This document shows positions 42,304-51,156 of a stretch of DNA of 64,000 bases, piece after piece. The position numbers and the translations under genes are program-made. The notes under the pieces were generated by a model. The model did no database searches, was not told the origin of the DNA, and worked only from the letters and a program-made list of their open reading frames with translations. Every line of letters begins with the position of its first letter. Within the stretch, counting starts at the first letter, position 1. The DNA is from Paraburkholderia fungorum (lineage in GTDB: Bacteria; Pseudomonadota; Gammaproteobacteria; Burkholderiales; Burkholderiaceae), in assembly GCF_902833645.1 (NCBI RefSeq), contig NZ_CADFGE010000003.1, forward strand, positions 62,001-126,000. The letters are read 5' to 3'.

Positions 42304-44208
42304 TCAGGCAGCAGCCGGCTCGTGGACGATCTTCAGCGCACTCTTGTGCTCCTTGATCAACCGGTAAACCGTTTCGCCAGGAACGGTCTCCCGTTCGAGC
42401 AGCTCGTCGGCAATCGCGCGTAGGACAGGCTCATAGGCGTGCAGCAGTCCGTAGCACGACTCGTTCAATTCCTTCAGCAGCACGTTGGCGTGTTCGATGG
42501 CGTTCTTCATTTGCAGACCCGCGTATTGCGAGGGCAGCGCCGCGAGGCTGAACAGATCGCCGTCGCGATTGAAGCCGAACCTGGACACCATGTCGAGGCT
42601 GATGCGCGACGCTTCCTGCAGATCGGATGCGGCGCCACTCGATGCTTCGGAGAACGTGAGGATTTCGGCGTTGCGTCCGCCCAGCAAAACCTGAATCTCG
42701 TTGCGAATTTCAGTTTCGCGGTAGAGGTGCTTGTCCTGCGCCTTCGTGATCAGCGCGACACCCAACGCGCCGCCACGCGGCAAGATCGTCACCTCTTCCA
42801 GCACACCGGTGCCGAGCAGCGCGGCAACCAGTCCGTGCCCCGCTTCGTGCACCGCGATCCGCGTGCGTTCGTCCTCGCTCAGCGCCCGTTCGGCGCCGCT
42901 CACGTCGCCGATGCGCGCGATCTTGATCGCCTCCATGAAATGCCTCGACGCGATTTCCGTTTCGCCCGCTTTGCGCGCGACGAGGCCTGCCTGATTCACC
43001 ACCATCGCGACGGTTGCCGGAGAAAGCCCCGTGGTCAGGCGCGCAAGCTGGTCGTAGTCGATATCGGCGGCTTTCGATTTCAGTTTCTGCGCGTAGAAGC
43101 GGAAAATTTCCGCGCGCTCTTCGCGGTCGGGCAAACGGACCTGCACGGTACGGTCGAAGCGGCCCGGACGGCGCAACGCCTCGTCCAGATTGTCGGGATG
43201 ATTGGTCGCTGCGACGACGATGACGCCTTCGTTGGAAGCAAAGCCGTCCATTTCCGCGAGCAACTGATTGATGATGCGATTGCTCTCCGCTTCGACGGGA
43301 CCGCCGCCGGTATCCGTGCGTTTGGCGAGGCCGTCGGCTTCGTCGATGAAGATGACCGTGGGAGCGTTCTTGCGCGCGAGTTCGAACAGGTGTTTGACCT
43401 TCTGAATGCCGACGCCGTAGTACTTCGCACTGAAATAGCTGCCCGTGATCGAAATGAAGTTCGCGCCGCACTCGCCGGCGAGCGCCTGCGCAAGCCGAGT
43501 CTTGCCGACGCCCGGGCCGCCGACCATCAGAATGCCGCACGGCGCACGCACGCCCATCGACGTGAATTGCTTCGGATCGGACAGATAGCCGCGGATGTCC
43601 GCGAGTGCCGCCTTGGCCTCTCCCGCGCCGATCACGTCGTCGAAACACAGCGTGGGCGCCTTGGTGAGCAGCGAGGCGCCGCCCTTCATCTCGCGGCGCA
43701 TGTACCACACCATGCCGCCGATCAGCAACAACGGCAGCAGCAGACCGATCGTGTCGCGCAACAGGCCGAATATCGGCACCCAACGCGCCGCGCCGGTCCG
43801 GATATCGGCGTCGGGCAGCCAGACGAGCTGATACGACGCCGCCTGATCGGCTTTGGGTTCGCCGAGCAGCAGTGCGTGCGAGAACGTGGCGTTATGGTCG
43901 GTGACGAAGTATTTCGCGCCCTCGCGCGTCGACACCAGGATCGCATTGGGGCTCACGCCGATCGCTGTTACGTTGGCGGCGCGAACGTCACGCAGCATTT
44001 GCGACGCGTCTTTCTCTTCGTGTGTCCACGCCGAGGGATCGTGACGCATCTGACTCGCAATGCCGGTGAGCGCCGGATTGGCCTGCCCGTCGCGCTGCTG
44101 GTAAGCCCACATGCTCAAGGCGAGCAATACGGCGACGAGTAACGCACCGAGCGCCATGGCGATCTTGCGTACGCGTCTTTTCTCAAGCGAATTCTTTCCC
44201 GGCTTCAT
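42304..44208 (-). CDS. FtsH-type membrane AAA+ metalloprotease, divergent paralogue
   Basis: This 634-aa protein has two transmembrane segments (residues ~14-31 and ~152-170) flanking a ~120-aa periplasmic domain. The AAA+ module has Walker A GGPGVGKT, Walker B TVIFIDEADG and the second region NHPDNLDEALRRPGRFDR. The M41 protease zinc site HEAGH is followed by the third ligand Asp in SSGAASDLQEA. The cytoplasmic protease should be active. The periplasmic segment and linkers differ from housekeeping FtsH, so this is probably a second paralogue for specialised membrane-protein turnover. It stands alone in its transcript. Confidence 0.85.
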   Translation of the reverse strand: MKPGKNSLEKRRVRKIAMALGALLVAVLLALSMWAYQQRDGQANPALTGIASQMRHDPSAWTHEEKDASQMLRDVRAANVTAIGVSPNAILVSTREGAKYFVTDHNATFSHALLLGEPKADQAASYQLVWLPDADIRTGAARWVPIFGLLRDTIGLLLPLLLIGGMVWYMRREMKGGASLLTKAPTLCFDDVIGAGEAKAALADIRGYLSDPKQFTSMGVRAPCGILMVGGPGVGKTRLAQALAGECGANFISITGSYFSAKYYGVGIQKVKHLFELARKNAPTVIFIDEADGLAKRTDTGGGPVEAESNRIINQLLAEMDGFASNEGVIVVAATNHPDNLDEALRRPGRFDRTVQVRLPDREERAEIFRFYAQKLKSKAADIDYDQLARLTTGLSPATVAMVVNQAGLVARKAGETEIASRHFMEAIKIARIGDVSGAERALSEDERTRIAVHEAGHGLVAALLGTGVLEEVTILPRGGALGVALITKAQDKHLYRETEIRNEIQVLLGGRNAEILTFSEASSGAASDLQEASRISLDMVSRFGFNRDGDLFSLAALPSQYAGLQMKNAIEHANVLLKELNESCYGLLHAYEPVLRAIADELLERETVPGETVYRLIKEHKSALKIVHEPAAA

Positions 44209-45147
44209 GAGTCACTTCCAAAAACAGGCCAAGACAGGCCTTCAATACTGGTCAAAATCAGGTGGTAGAGGCTGATGGGGAAGATCCGCTGATGCGACAC
44301 CATGCGTGTGCGGAAAGAAGGACACCAAAAGAAGGACACCAAAGCATTTGTCCCTTTTAGCAGCCAACCCGCCGGCCAGGAGACCGGCTGGCCACTCATT
44401 CCGGGTTGCAGAAAAGGCCTGTTTCTACCGTCTATCCGACCTTCGATAGCGTCGGATTCAGGGAGCAATCGGCGCGCTAAAGCGATGCCCGGTTGCTCCG
44501 GCGCACAGTTTATCAGCGCTATATTCCCTGCGTATTCTTCAGATCTGAAAGTAACCGCGCCCTATTTAAAAGCGGTCAGAATGACAGCAAAGCGTGGATT
44601 ATTAGAGACATTCATCCAGACACGGCGGATGGCTATAAACGGGTTTCGCGTGTCGCGTAGAAGAAGTTAACCGAGCGGGCGCCCGGCGGGGATGACACGT
44701 TAGTGGCAGTCCCCGACCGGTCGCTCGGCCAAGTCCGGCGGCGCCTACCTCACGCCGCCGGACGGACGTCGGGCAAGGCGCCCAACGTTTTCGCGGCTGG
44801 GAGGCGGACCTCTATGGGTCCATCCGCATTTCGCCGCACTCTCAGGTCCATCTTTTCTTATTGCCGGTGCCTGGTGGCACCGGTCGGCTCTCCTGCAACT
44901 ACCCCCGATCCTCGCAACTCTTCCTTCGACAGATTCAAACGGCTATTCGTCGCCGCGGCCTGTTCTGTTATCAATGGACTCATTAAACGGCAGATGAAAA
45001 CCATTCGCCGCCAATCGTCCGACAATAACCCAGCTTTTTTGATACGCTTTACCATACGTCTCAGTTTTGGACGATGGCGTGTTAAATATCGGGTTACCGC
45101 CGCTCGATCCGGCAGGACCGCGCCCCCCCAATTCGCACCGTCAATCC
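44209..45147. other. 939-bp non-coding region between FtsH-like and AraC-type genes
   Basis: I see no convincing gene. It contains a 14-bp tandem duplication at 44316-44343, a hairpin at 44377-44396 (GGCCAG with CTGGCC, 8-nt loop), AT-richer sequence at 44480-44660 and 44930-45060, and a GC-rich stretch at 44670-44800. Two divergent promoters must lie inside. Short open frames here lack an RBS and codon bias. Confidence 0.6.
44316..44343. repeat. perfect 14-bp tandem duplication
   Basis: AGAAGGACACCAAA occurs twice back to back (44316-44329 and 44330-44343), about 110 bp upstream of the FtsH-like start codon on the opposite strand sense. Confidence 0.85.
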
Positions 45148-46269
45148 ATGAATCAGCGCACCTTGCCGCCGCATCTGGCCGCTGCCGCCGCAGCCGAATC
45201 GCGCTCTGCGATTTCCGCGAGCCGCTTCAGCACGCATGCACTCCCAATCGAGGAACAATTTCTCGGCTGGCGCGAGCGTGTGGGCCATGTGGTCGACGTG
45301 CCGCCGTCGAAGGAACAGATCGTGGCGGGATTTCGCGGTGAGATCGATCTGTACGCGGTCGGCGGCATCGTATTTACAGATTGCCGCACGCAGGCATTGC
45401 GGCTGGAACGCTCAGTCGCGCGCGTCTCCACGGACTCGCGGCGCGACTACGTCTTCCATCTGTGCGTGGAAGGCGAAATCGGCGAAGTAACGGGGGTTCG
45501 CAAGAAACGCAGTGCGCCGGGTTCGGTGCAGGGCATCGTCGCGTTCGACATGAACCAGCCGTTTCGGGCCGCGCGGCCCGAAAGCCGGCTCCTGAATCTG
45601 TTCGTGCCAGCCGCGATCGTGGACGAGGAACTGGGCGACGGTTCGGCCATTCACGGGCGGATCGTTCCGCAGGGCTCACCGCTGACCGGTCTCGTGCTGG
45701 ACCATATGGCGGCGCTCGCCAGGGAAATCCCCACGCTCGACCCGCTCGCCGCAGCAGACGCCTTCCATACAGGCGCCCAGTTGATGATCGCCGCGTTCCG
45801 CAAGGAAGCAAGCCTGACGGGTGCGAGCCGGGCGGCGCTGCAGGCGGCCGTGATGGGACAGGTGCGGCGTTACGTCGACGCCAATCTGCATCAGAGCGAG
45901 CTCACGCCAACCAGCGTGGTCCAGGCGCTGCAACTGAAACGCGCCACCATCTATCGCTGGTTCGAGCACGACGGCGGCCTTGGCGCCTACATCCGCAATC
46001 GCCGTTTGCGGGAAGCGGCGGACGAACTGGTCCGTTTCCCACATCTTCAGGTGACGGATATCGCGTACGGACTCGGCTTCCAGAGCGCGTCCGATTTCAC
46101 CCGCGCATTTCGCCGCGCCTTCGACATGAGCCCGCAGGACATGCGGGCGCGGGCGCTGATCCTGCAGCACCACGGCGCGGGCGAGCTTACGGCCTCGGCT
46201 GCGAAGCGCGGGCAACACTCGCGCGGGGCGTTTCTGCCTCGGGAAATGCCCGCAGCGCAGCAAGCGTGA
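45148..46269 (+). CDS. AraC-family transcriptional regulator
   Basis: This 373-aa protein has an N-terminal cupin-like AraC-binding-2 type domain (residues ~20-200). The C-terminal double HTH is VVQALQLKRATIYRWFEHDGG and HLQVTDIAYGLGFQSASDFTRAFRRAFDMSPQDMR. ATG 45148 is used; in-frame sequence further upstream is unlikely to be coding. Its final 83 bp overlap the convergent MFS gene tail to tail, which suggests that it regulates that transporter or that the pair is under selection to stay together. The ligand is unknown. Confidence 0.87.
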   Translation: MNQRTLPPHLAAAAAAESRSAISASRFSTHALPIEEQFLGWRERVGHVVDVPPSKEQIVAGFRGEIDLYAVGGIVFTDCRTQALRLERSVARVSTDSRRDYVFHLCVEGEIGEVTGVRKKRSAPGSVQGIVAFDMNQPFRAARPESRLLNLFVPAAIVDEELGDGSAIHGRIVPQGSPLTGLVLDHMAALAREIPTLDPLAAADAFHTGAQLMIAAFRKEASLTGASRAALQAAVMGQVRRYVDANLHQSELTPTSVVQALQLKRATIYRWFEHDGGLGAYIRNRRLREAADELVRFPHLQVTDIAYGLGFQSASDFTRAFRRAFDMSPQDMRARALILQHHGAGELTASAAKRGQHSRGAFLPREMPAAQQA

Positions 46270-47497
46270 GCAGGGTCGCGGCCATCAGATACCACGCGGG
46301 GACCATCGGATCGCCCGTCCGGTTGATCAGCCACGTCACGAGGAACGGCGAAAATCCGCCGAACAGCACGACCCCGAAGCTGTAAATCACCGCCAGTCCG
46401 GCCGCGCGCCGATGCGCCGGAAACGCCTCCATCATCAGCACGGACGCCGGGCCGGCGTTATTGACCGCAAGCGCGACGTACGCCGTGATGATGACGAGCG
46501 CAGCGACATCGCCCACGCCGTGAACCAGCGCCCGGAATGCCGGCCATGTGCCCGCCAGCGCGGCCACGAGTGCCGCGTATTGCAGCGTCTTGCGGCTCGC
46601 GAGGCGATCGGCCGCGTACGCGAGGAGCGGCGTCACGACGAGGATCACGAGCCCGGAGAGGCAGGCCGTCAGCAAGCTGATCGCAGCCGGCCGATGCAGC
46701 GTGCGAACCAGATAAGCCGGCATATAGAAGACGGTGAGGTAGATGCCCACCGAAGGCGCCGCCATCATCAGCAGGCCGCAAATGATCGGACGAGGATGGT
46801 CCGTGAGCATGCGCCACGGGCTGAGCCGCGCACGCGGCAGCGGCGCGGCCACCGGCATCCGGCGGCGCAAATACCAGCCGACCGGTCCGATCAGCCCGCC
46901 CAGCACGAACGGAATGCGCCACCCCCAGTCCTGCATCGCGGCGGGCGACAGCAGCGCTGTCATGCTCGCCCCGACCAGCGCGGCGGCGAACGCGGCCGCG
47001 CCCTGGCTCGCGCCGCGCCAGCTCACCATGAAACAGCGATGCCGGTAAGCGGCCGACTCCATCAGCGAAGCCGACGCGGGCCCAATCTCCCCGCCTGCCG
47101 CGAGCCCCTGCATCAGGCGCGCGAGCACCATCAATACCGGCGCCGCCGGACCGATCGACGCATAGCCCGGCAGGCACGCGATCAACCAGGTGCCGACGGT
47201 CATGAGGGTTAGCGATAGTGTGAGACCGGCTTTGCGGCCACGGGTGTCGGCGACGTGGCCGATCATGATCGCGCCGAGCGGGCGCATCACGAAACCCGCA
47301 CCGAAGGTGGCGAGCGAGAGCAGCAACGACGACGCGGGATTAACCGAAGGAAAAAAAAGATTGCCTATGATGACGGCGGAAAAGCTGTAGACGGTGAAGT
47401 CGTATGCGACGAAGCCGTTACCGACGACAATCGCCGTGACGATACGTCTGAGTTCGGCGCGGGACGGCGGAGTCCTTTCGCGGGCAGCGGTTTGCAT
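46187..47497 (-). CDS. MFS transporter, metabolite:H+ symporter (MHS) type
   Basis: This 436-aa protein has twelve hydrophobic segments. MHS features are FVAYDFTVYSFSAVIIGNLFFP, the loop 2-3 motif GHVADTRGRKAGLTLSL, and LMQGLAAGGEIGPASASLMES. Relatives carry citrate, shikimate, alpha-ketoglutarate or aromatic acids with protons. The gene runs convergent to and overlaps the AraC gene by 83 bp, encoding the C-terminal ASVARASQPRP region there. The substrate is unknown. Confidence 0.87.
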   Translation of the reverse strand: MQTAARERTPPSRAELRRIVTAIVVGNGFVAYDFTVYSFSAVIIGNLFFPSVNPASSLLLSLATFGAGFVMRPLGAIMIGHVADTRGRKAGLTLSLTLMTVGTWLIACLPGYASIGPAAPVLMVLARLMQGLAAGGEIGPASASLMESAAYRHRCFMVSWRGASQGAAAFAAALVGASMTALLSPAAMQDWGWRIPFVLGGLIGPVGWYLRRRMPVAAPLPRARLSPWRMLTDHPRPIICGLLMMAAPSVGIYLTVFYMPAYLVRTLHRPAAISLLTACLSGLVILVVTPLLAYAADRLASRKTLQYAALVAALAGTWPAFRALVHGVGDVAALVIITAYVALAVNNAGPASVLMMEAFPAHRRAAGLAVIYSFGVVLFGGFSPFLVTWLINRTGDPMVPAWYLMAATLLTLAALRAFPEAETPRASVARASQPRP

Positions 47498-47801
47498 GGA
47501 TTGCGCTTGACGAGGAAAGCGTCGGGAGAGTCGGGAAATTGTTGGCGTGTCAATGGCGCTTTTTTACTTAACGGCGCGGCGAGACGCAACTTTACACGCC
47601 TGCCCCGATGTTTGCGCGCAACTGCGCAGGCGAATGGCGCAACCGTCCGGTGCAGTGTCGAACGCCGGGCAGTGCCTTCAGGCGCGCTGCTACACTTGCA
47701 CACCGCCAACTTCCCGATGAATCCCGAGCCGCCGCATCGCGCGGAATCGCACTCAGCGCGAGCGCGCGCGGCCCATTCTTCGGCAGACACACTCCACGTT
47801 T
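47498..47801. other. 304-bp intergenic region, divergent promoters
   Basis: It separates the leftward MFS gene from the rightward ABC ATPase. It holds a T-rich tract (CTTTTTTAC near 47550), which may be part of the MFS promoter. I see no gene or RNA structure in it. Confidence 0.6.
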
Positions 47802-48422
47802 ATGCTTCGATTCGAGAACCTCAGCAAACGCTATAGCGAACGCATCCTCTTCCAGCACCTGCATTACGACACTGCGGCAGGATGCGTGGCGCTCAACGAT
47901 GAATCAGGCAGTGGCAAATCCACATTGCTGGGCATGCTCGCAGGCACGATCGAACCCGACACGGGCGAGGTATGGCTCGGCGGCCACTCACTGCGCAGCG
48001 CGCCGCGTCTGGCGAAATCCGTGCTCACTTATGTACCGGAAGACTGCATGACGTATCCCGACGAGACGGGCCGCGCGTATCTGAATCGCGTGGCGGCGGA
48101 GCGAAACACGGTGCTCGACGCTCACACGCTCGATCTCGCGCATCGCTTCGGACTCGAACCGCATCTCGACAAGCGCTTCGAACAGATGTCGTTCGGCACG
48201 CGCAAGAAGATCTTTCTCACGGGGGCGGTACTCGGCGACACGAAAGTCGTGATCGCGGATGAACCGGTAGGCGGACTCGACGCGTCGGCGCGTGCGGTTC
48301 TGGTGGATCTGTTTAAAACGCTCGCTGAAACCCGCACCGTCTTTTTCTCGAGCTACGACCTCGCATTTACGCAAGCCTGCGAGGCGAGCACCCTCTGCTT
48401 TGCCGAGCTGGGTAAGGAATGA
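47802..48422 (+). CDS. divergent orphan ABC-type ATPase
   Basis: This 206-aa single ABC domain begins MLRFENLSKRYSERILF. Walker A reads DESGSGKST, with the leading Gly replaced. The signature is MSFGTRKK instead of LSGGQ, Walker B is VVIADEPVGGLDA, and the H-loop position reads SSYD, without His. It is short, in the CcmA/YhbG size class. No permease gene is adjacent. The missing H-loop His and altered signature suggest reduced or regulatory ATPase activity. It may pair with a distant permease or be a degenerating gene. Confidence 0.75.
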   Translation: MLRFENLSKRYSERILFQHLHYDTAAGCVALNDESGSGKSTLLGMLAGTIEPDTGEVWLGGHSLRSAPRLAKSVLTYVPEDCMTYPDETGRAYLNRVAAERNTVLDAHTLDLAHRFGLEPHLDKRFEQMSFGTRKKIFLTGAVLGDTKVVIADEPVGGLDASARAVLVDLFKTLAETRTVFFSSYDLAFTQACEASTLCFAELGKE

Positions 48423-48489
48423 ATAAGCGCGAGGCGGTTGCACCGGCATGGCAAGCAGATGGTGCTGCCGCCGATGAACGTGGGCTATT

Positions 48490-48906
48490 TCAATGAACCA
48501 TCGTGACCGGCGTGGGGGTCCGCCTCGATAGAGAAGCGAACATGGCCAGCCTTCTGAAGAAGCCCATCTGGCTTGCGTCGATCACCATCACGTCGGGCCG
48601 GGTGCTTGCCGCGTAGTCGGCGATGGCTTTCGTGCGGTGCCCGAATACCCGTTTCCAGTGGTACGGCACACCTGCTTCTTCCAGTATGGTGCGGGCGTCG
48701 ATCAACGCTTTCAGCATGGCCTGCTTTTCCATCCGCACCAGTGAGCTTCGGGTGTGGAAGGCTGCCGCGCGCCCCTGATCCACCGGCTCGAGTACTTCCA
48801 GCAATTCGACTTCGGTCACGCCACGCTCCAGAAACATGAAGGCCGCGTAGCGCGCGGCTTCTATCGCGCCGCCATGGTCGAGAACAGGAATCAGCATTCG
48901 TATCAT
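48490..48906 (-). CDS. UspA-family universal stress protein
   Basis: This 138-aa protein starts MIRMLIPVLDHGGAIEAARYAA and ends near DVMVIDASQMG ... TPVTMVH, the beta-alpha plan of UspA proteins. The ATP-binding G-2x-G-9x-G-S/T motif is not intact (QMGFFRRLAMFASLSRRT), so it may be of the non-ATP-binding UspA type. GGAG lies 7 nt before ATG 48906. It stands alone. Expression in stationary or stress conditions is the family norm. Confidence 0.82.
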   Translation of the reverse strand: MIRMLIPVLDHGGAIEAARYAAFMFLERGVTEVELLEVLEPVDQGRAAAFHTRSSLVRMEKQAMLKALIDARTILEEAGVPYHWKRVFGHRTKAIADYAASTRPDVMVIDASQMGFFRRLAMFASLSRRTPTPVTMVH

Positions 48907-49001
48907 CGAGAACTCCGGCAGGTAGCTTGTACTTTTAGCTTAGCCAATGCGGTATTAATGTCGTGTAAAAAAATGGCATTTAGAAATCTTCATGCTAAAG
49001 C

Positions 49002-49049
49002 ACGCCGCAGTGGAATGTGTCCGCATGCAGGCACATTCCACTGCGGCGT
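49002..49049. terminator. 18-bp perfect stem-loop
   Basis: Arms 49002-49019 and 49032-49049 (ACGCCGCAGTGGAATGTG and its exact complement) enclose a 12-nt loop containing GCATGC. It lies 9 bp beyond the stop of the leftward membrane-protein gene and 96 bp before the usp start. There is no U-tract, but the length and perfection suggest a strong terminator or an RNA-processing structure. Confidence 0.6.
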
Positions 49050-49058
49050 ACCGCGTTC

Positions 49059-49406
49059 TCACGATGTCTGTATCGCTGCGGGATTCAGTTCGATATGCAG
49101 AATGACCAGCCACCGCTTCGGACAATCCTCGGCAATCTGCAACTCCTGCTTACGCTCGCCAACCGTCTTCACGAAACCCTTCTCACGTGCGAAACCGAAC
49201 GCGCGCCGCGCGTCGGATTGCAACCATAGGGTGAGCAGCCCGCATGTCACGCAACTGAAAAGCCAGATCGTTTCATGGGGCAGCGCGGCGTCGAGTTGCT
49301 GCGCGACGTACGTAAAAATAGTCGTGAGAACCTGATTGGTGACGAAGGCGATGGCGACGACCTTGCACATTCCCCTGAATATCATGGCGGGTCTCGAGGG
49401 CGTCAT
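49059..49406 (-). CDS. small membrane protein (hypothetical)
   Basis: This ~115-aa frame has two hydrophobic segments (VVAIAFVTNQVLTTIFTYVA and IWLFSCVTCGLLTLWL), followed by a polar C-terminus with RRAFGFAREKGFVKTVGERKQELQIAEDCPKRW. It starts 6 nt after the stop of the 73-aa gene, so the two are probably coupled. ATG 49385 is an alternative start. I do not recognise the family. The strong hairpin after its stop is in line with a real transcript end. Confidence 0.6.
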   Translation of the reverse strand: MTPSRPAMIFRGMCKVVAIAFVTNQVLTTIFTYVAQQLDAALPHETIWLFSCVTCGLLTLWLQSDARRAFGFAREKGFVKTVGERKQELQIAEDCPKRWLVILHIELNPAAIQTS

Positions 49407-49412
49407 GGATTT

Positions 49413-49634
49413 TCAAACCCCGAGCATGCGGCGTGCTTCAGCTTCAGCTTCGGCCAAGGCCAATGCCGCGGCGCAATCGCGCATCGGCCGGCCGCAGCCA
49501 CGCCCGGTAACCTGCTGGATCTGCCTGTCTTGCCGCGTGGTCGTTACGCGCAGTGCGCCTTTGAACATGTGGCCCGGCGCGGGGAATACGCACGCCTCGA
49601 CGGTCACGTTACCCTTTGTTTGCTTGAATGCCAT
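49413..49634 (-). CDS. 73-aa hypothetical protein
   Basis: ATG 49634 follows AGAGGA at good spacing and starts MAFKQTKGNVTVEACVFPAP. The protein has a central basic segment (ALRVTTTRQDRQIQQVTGRGCGRPMRDC) and an Ala/Glu helix at the end. In-frame sequence up to 49757 would overlap the kdpE end and lacks an RBS. I do not recognise it. It lies between kdpE and the small membrane protein gene on the same strand, 119 bp after kdpE. Confidence 0.6.
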   Translation of the reverse strand: MAFKQTKGNVTVEACVFPAPGHMFKGALRVTTTRQDRQIQQVTGRGCGRPMRDCAAALALAEAEAEARRMLGV

Positions 49635-49753
49635 ACATCCTCTTTCAATTCGCGGACTCATTCTTACGGCGGTATGCCAGATTTGAACTATACGGACGAC
49701 ACCGTAAAGACCGGGAAACGATTGCCGCGGGCGCCATAAAAATCCTGTGAAAT

Positions 49754-50452
49754 TCATCGCACGCCGACCAGCCGGTACCCGACGCCGGCCTCCGTGACAA
49801 AGTGCTCAGGATGCGCCGGGTCGCGTTCGAGCTTGTGGCGCAGATGCGCCATGTAGATGCGCAGGTAATGGTGATTGTCGAGTCGCAACGGCCCCCACAC
49901 CTCGCCGAGCAGTTGCTCATGCGTCAATACGCGCCCAGGATGGCGCACCAGCACGGACAGAAGGCGATATTCGGTGGGGCTGAGATGGACTACGTGGCTG
50001 CCGCGCACCACCCTTCGTTCACCGAGATCGATCGTGACCAGACCAAACTGAACCTGAGGCGTGCCGGCCCTGTCGCCGTTGGCCTGCCTGCGCAAATGGG
50101 CGCGAATCCGCGCGCTGAGCTCCGGCAGGCCGAACGGCTTGGTGAGGTAGTCGTCGGCGCCGGCATCGAGTGCGGCTACCTTGTCTTCCTCGCGGCTTCG
50201 CGCCGACAGCACGATCACCGGCATCGCCGACCAGCCGCGCAACTCACGAATCACCTCGATGCCGTCCATGTCCGGCAAATTCAGATCGACGATGACGAGA
50301 TCCGCTAGCCGCGTCGCCGCCTGTGCGAGGCCCTGCGCGCCGGTCTGCGCTTCGAAGACACTCATGCCATTCGCTTCGAGGCTGCTGCGAACAAAGCGGC
50401 GGATGGCTTTGTCGGCGTCGATCACAACGACTGTTACGGTGGGATCGCTCAT
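49754..50452 (-). CDS. kdpE: KdpE-like response regulator with altered acidic pocket
   Basis: This 232-aa OmpR/PhoB-type regulator has a receiver domain (1-~120), with phospho-acceptor D56 in DLVIVDLNLPDMDG and LTKPFG. The winged-helix DNA-binding domain contains LSPTEYRLLSVLVRHPGRVLTHEQLL and THEQLL/GVGYRL features. Strong KdpE identity shows in AIRRF, ATRLADLVIVDL, WSAMPVIVLSAR and ALDAGADDYL. The Mg-binding acidic pair usually read as E-D (VEDE) here reads I-D-A-D: the second acid is Ala13. No kdpD gene lies between kdpC and kdpE; the gap is only 104 bp. ATG 50452 is used because the extension to 50560 is unsupported. Confidence 0.85.
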   Translation of the reverse strand: MSDPTVTVVVIDADKAIRRFVRSSLEANGMSVFEAQTGAQGLAQAATRLADLVIVDLNLPDMDGIEVIRELRGWSAMPVIVLSARSREEDKVAALDAGADDYLTKPFGLPELSARIRAHLRRQANGDRAGTPQVQFGLVTIDLGERRVVRGSHVVHLSPTEYRLLSVLVRHPGRVLTHEQLLGEVWGPLRLDNHHYLRIYMAHLRHKLERDPAHPEHFVTEAGVGYRLVGVR

Positions 50453-50556
50453 GAATGTGCCACGTCGGCAGCAGCCCGATGAGGTAGCGGCCAACGTCCA
50501 GGCGGGGTCTCCGTAATGATTGAACAGCAAAGAAAGAGCAACAGTAATCAACCGCT

Positions 50557-51138
50557 TCAATGCATCGGCTTGAGATCGTCCAAAGCGAGGTTGAGTTTCA
50601 GCACGTTCACGCGTGCCTCGCCAAAGAGGCCGAACTGCCGCCCCGACGTATTACGCGCAACCAGATCGTTCACCTGGCCGACCGTCAGGCCGCGAGCCTT
50701 CGCCACGCGCGCCGCCTGATAGGCGGCCGCCGCCGGACTGATCTCCGGATCGAGCCCGCTGCCCGAGGACGTCACCAGATCCACCGGCACCGGTTGCGAC
50801 ATGTCGTTGCCGGCCGCTTTCAACGCGTCGAGGCGGCCTTTTATTTCGTCGGCGAGCGCGGGGTTGGTCGGGCCGAGGTTCGAGCCACCCGAGTTCTGCG
50901 CGTTATAGGGCTGGGGCGTGGTGGCCGACAGGCGTCCCCAGAAATAGGCCGGCGCGTCGAACTGCTGACCGATCAGCGCGGAGCCGACCGTCTTGCCGTT
51001 CTTCTCGAGCAGACTGCCGTTCGCTTGCGCCGCGAAGGCCGTATGACCGATTGCGGTCACGACGATCGGATAGATCACCCCGGTGATCACGGTCATCAGG
51101 ATGAACAGAACGAGCAGCGGACGAAGCAGCGTTTTCAT
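50557..51138 (-). CDS. kdpC: KdpC, K+-transporting ATPase subunit C
   Basis: This 193-aa protein has one N-terminal transmembrane helix ([26 protein letters not shown]). KdpC motifs are [22 protein letters not shown], the [13 protein letters not shown] and the C-terminal [29 protein letters not shown]. It stabilises the KdpFABC complex and helps ATP binding by KdpB. ATG 51138 is used; an upstream GTG at 51147 is possible. It lies 18 bp after kdpB. Confidence 0.95.
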   Translation of the reverse strand: MKTLLRPLLVLFILMTVITGVIYPIVVTAIGHTAFAAQANGSLLEKNGKTVGSALIGQQFDAPAYFWGRLSATTPQPYNAQNSGGSNLGPTNPALADEIKGRLDALKAAGNDMSQPVPVDLVTSSGSGLDPEISPAAAAYQAARVAKARGLTVGQVNDLVARNTSGRQFGLFGEARVNVLKLNLALDDLKPMH

Positions 51139-51156
51139 GATCTTCACTCTATTGGG

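Noticed and set aside
44302..44670. A 122-codon frame in the non-coding gap upstream of the FtsH-like gene
   Set aside because: No RBS, no codon bias, and it runs through the tandem duplication and the hairpin.
48423..48503. In-frame continuation after the ABC ATPase stop (ending MNVGYFNEPS), and a 25-codon frame overlapping that stop
   Set aside because: Too short, no independent RBS at proper spacing, and no recognisable family. It may be the remnant of a longer gene, but the evidence is insufficient.
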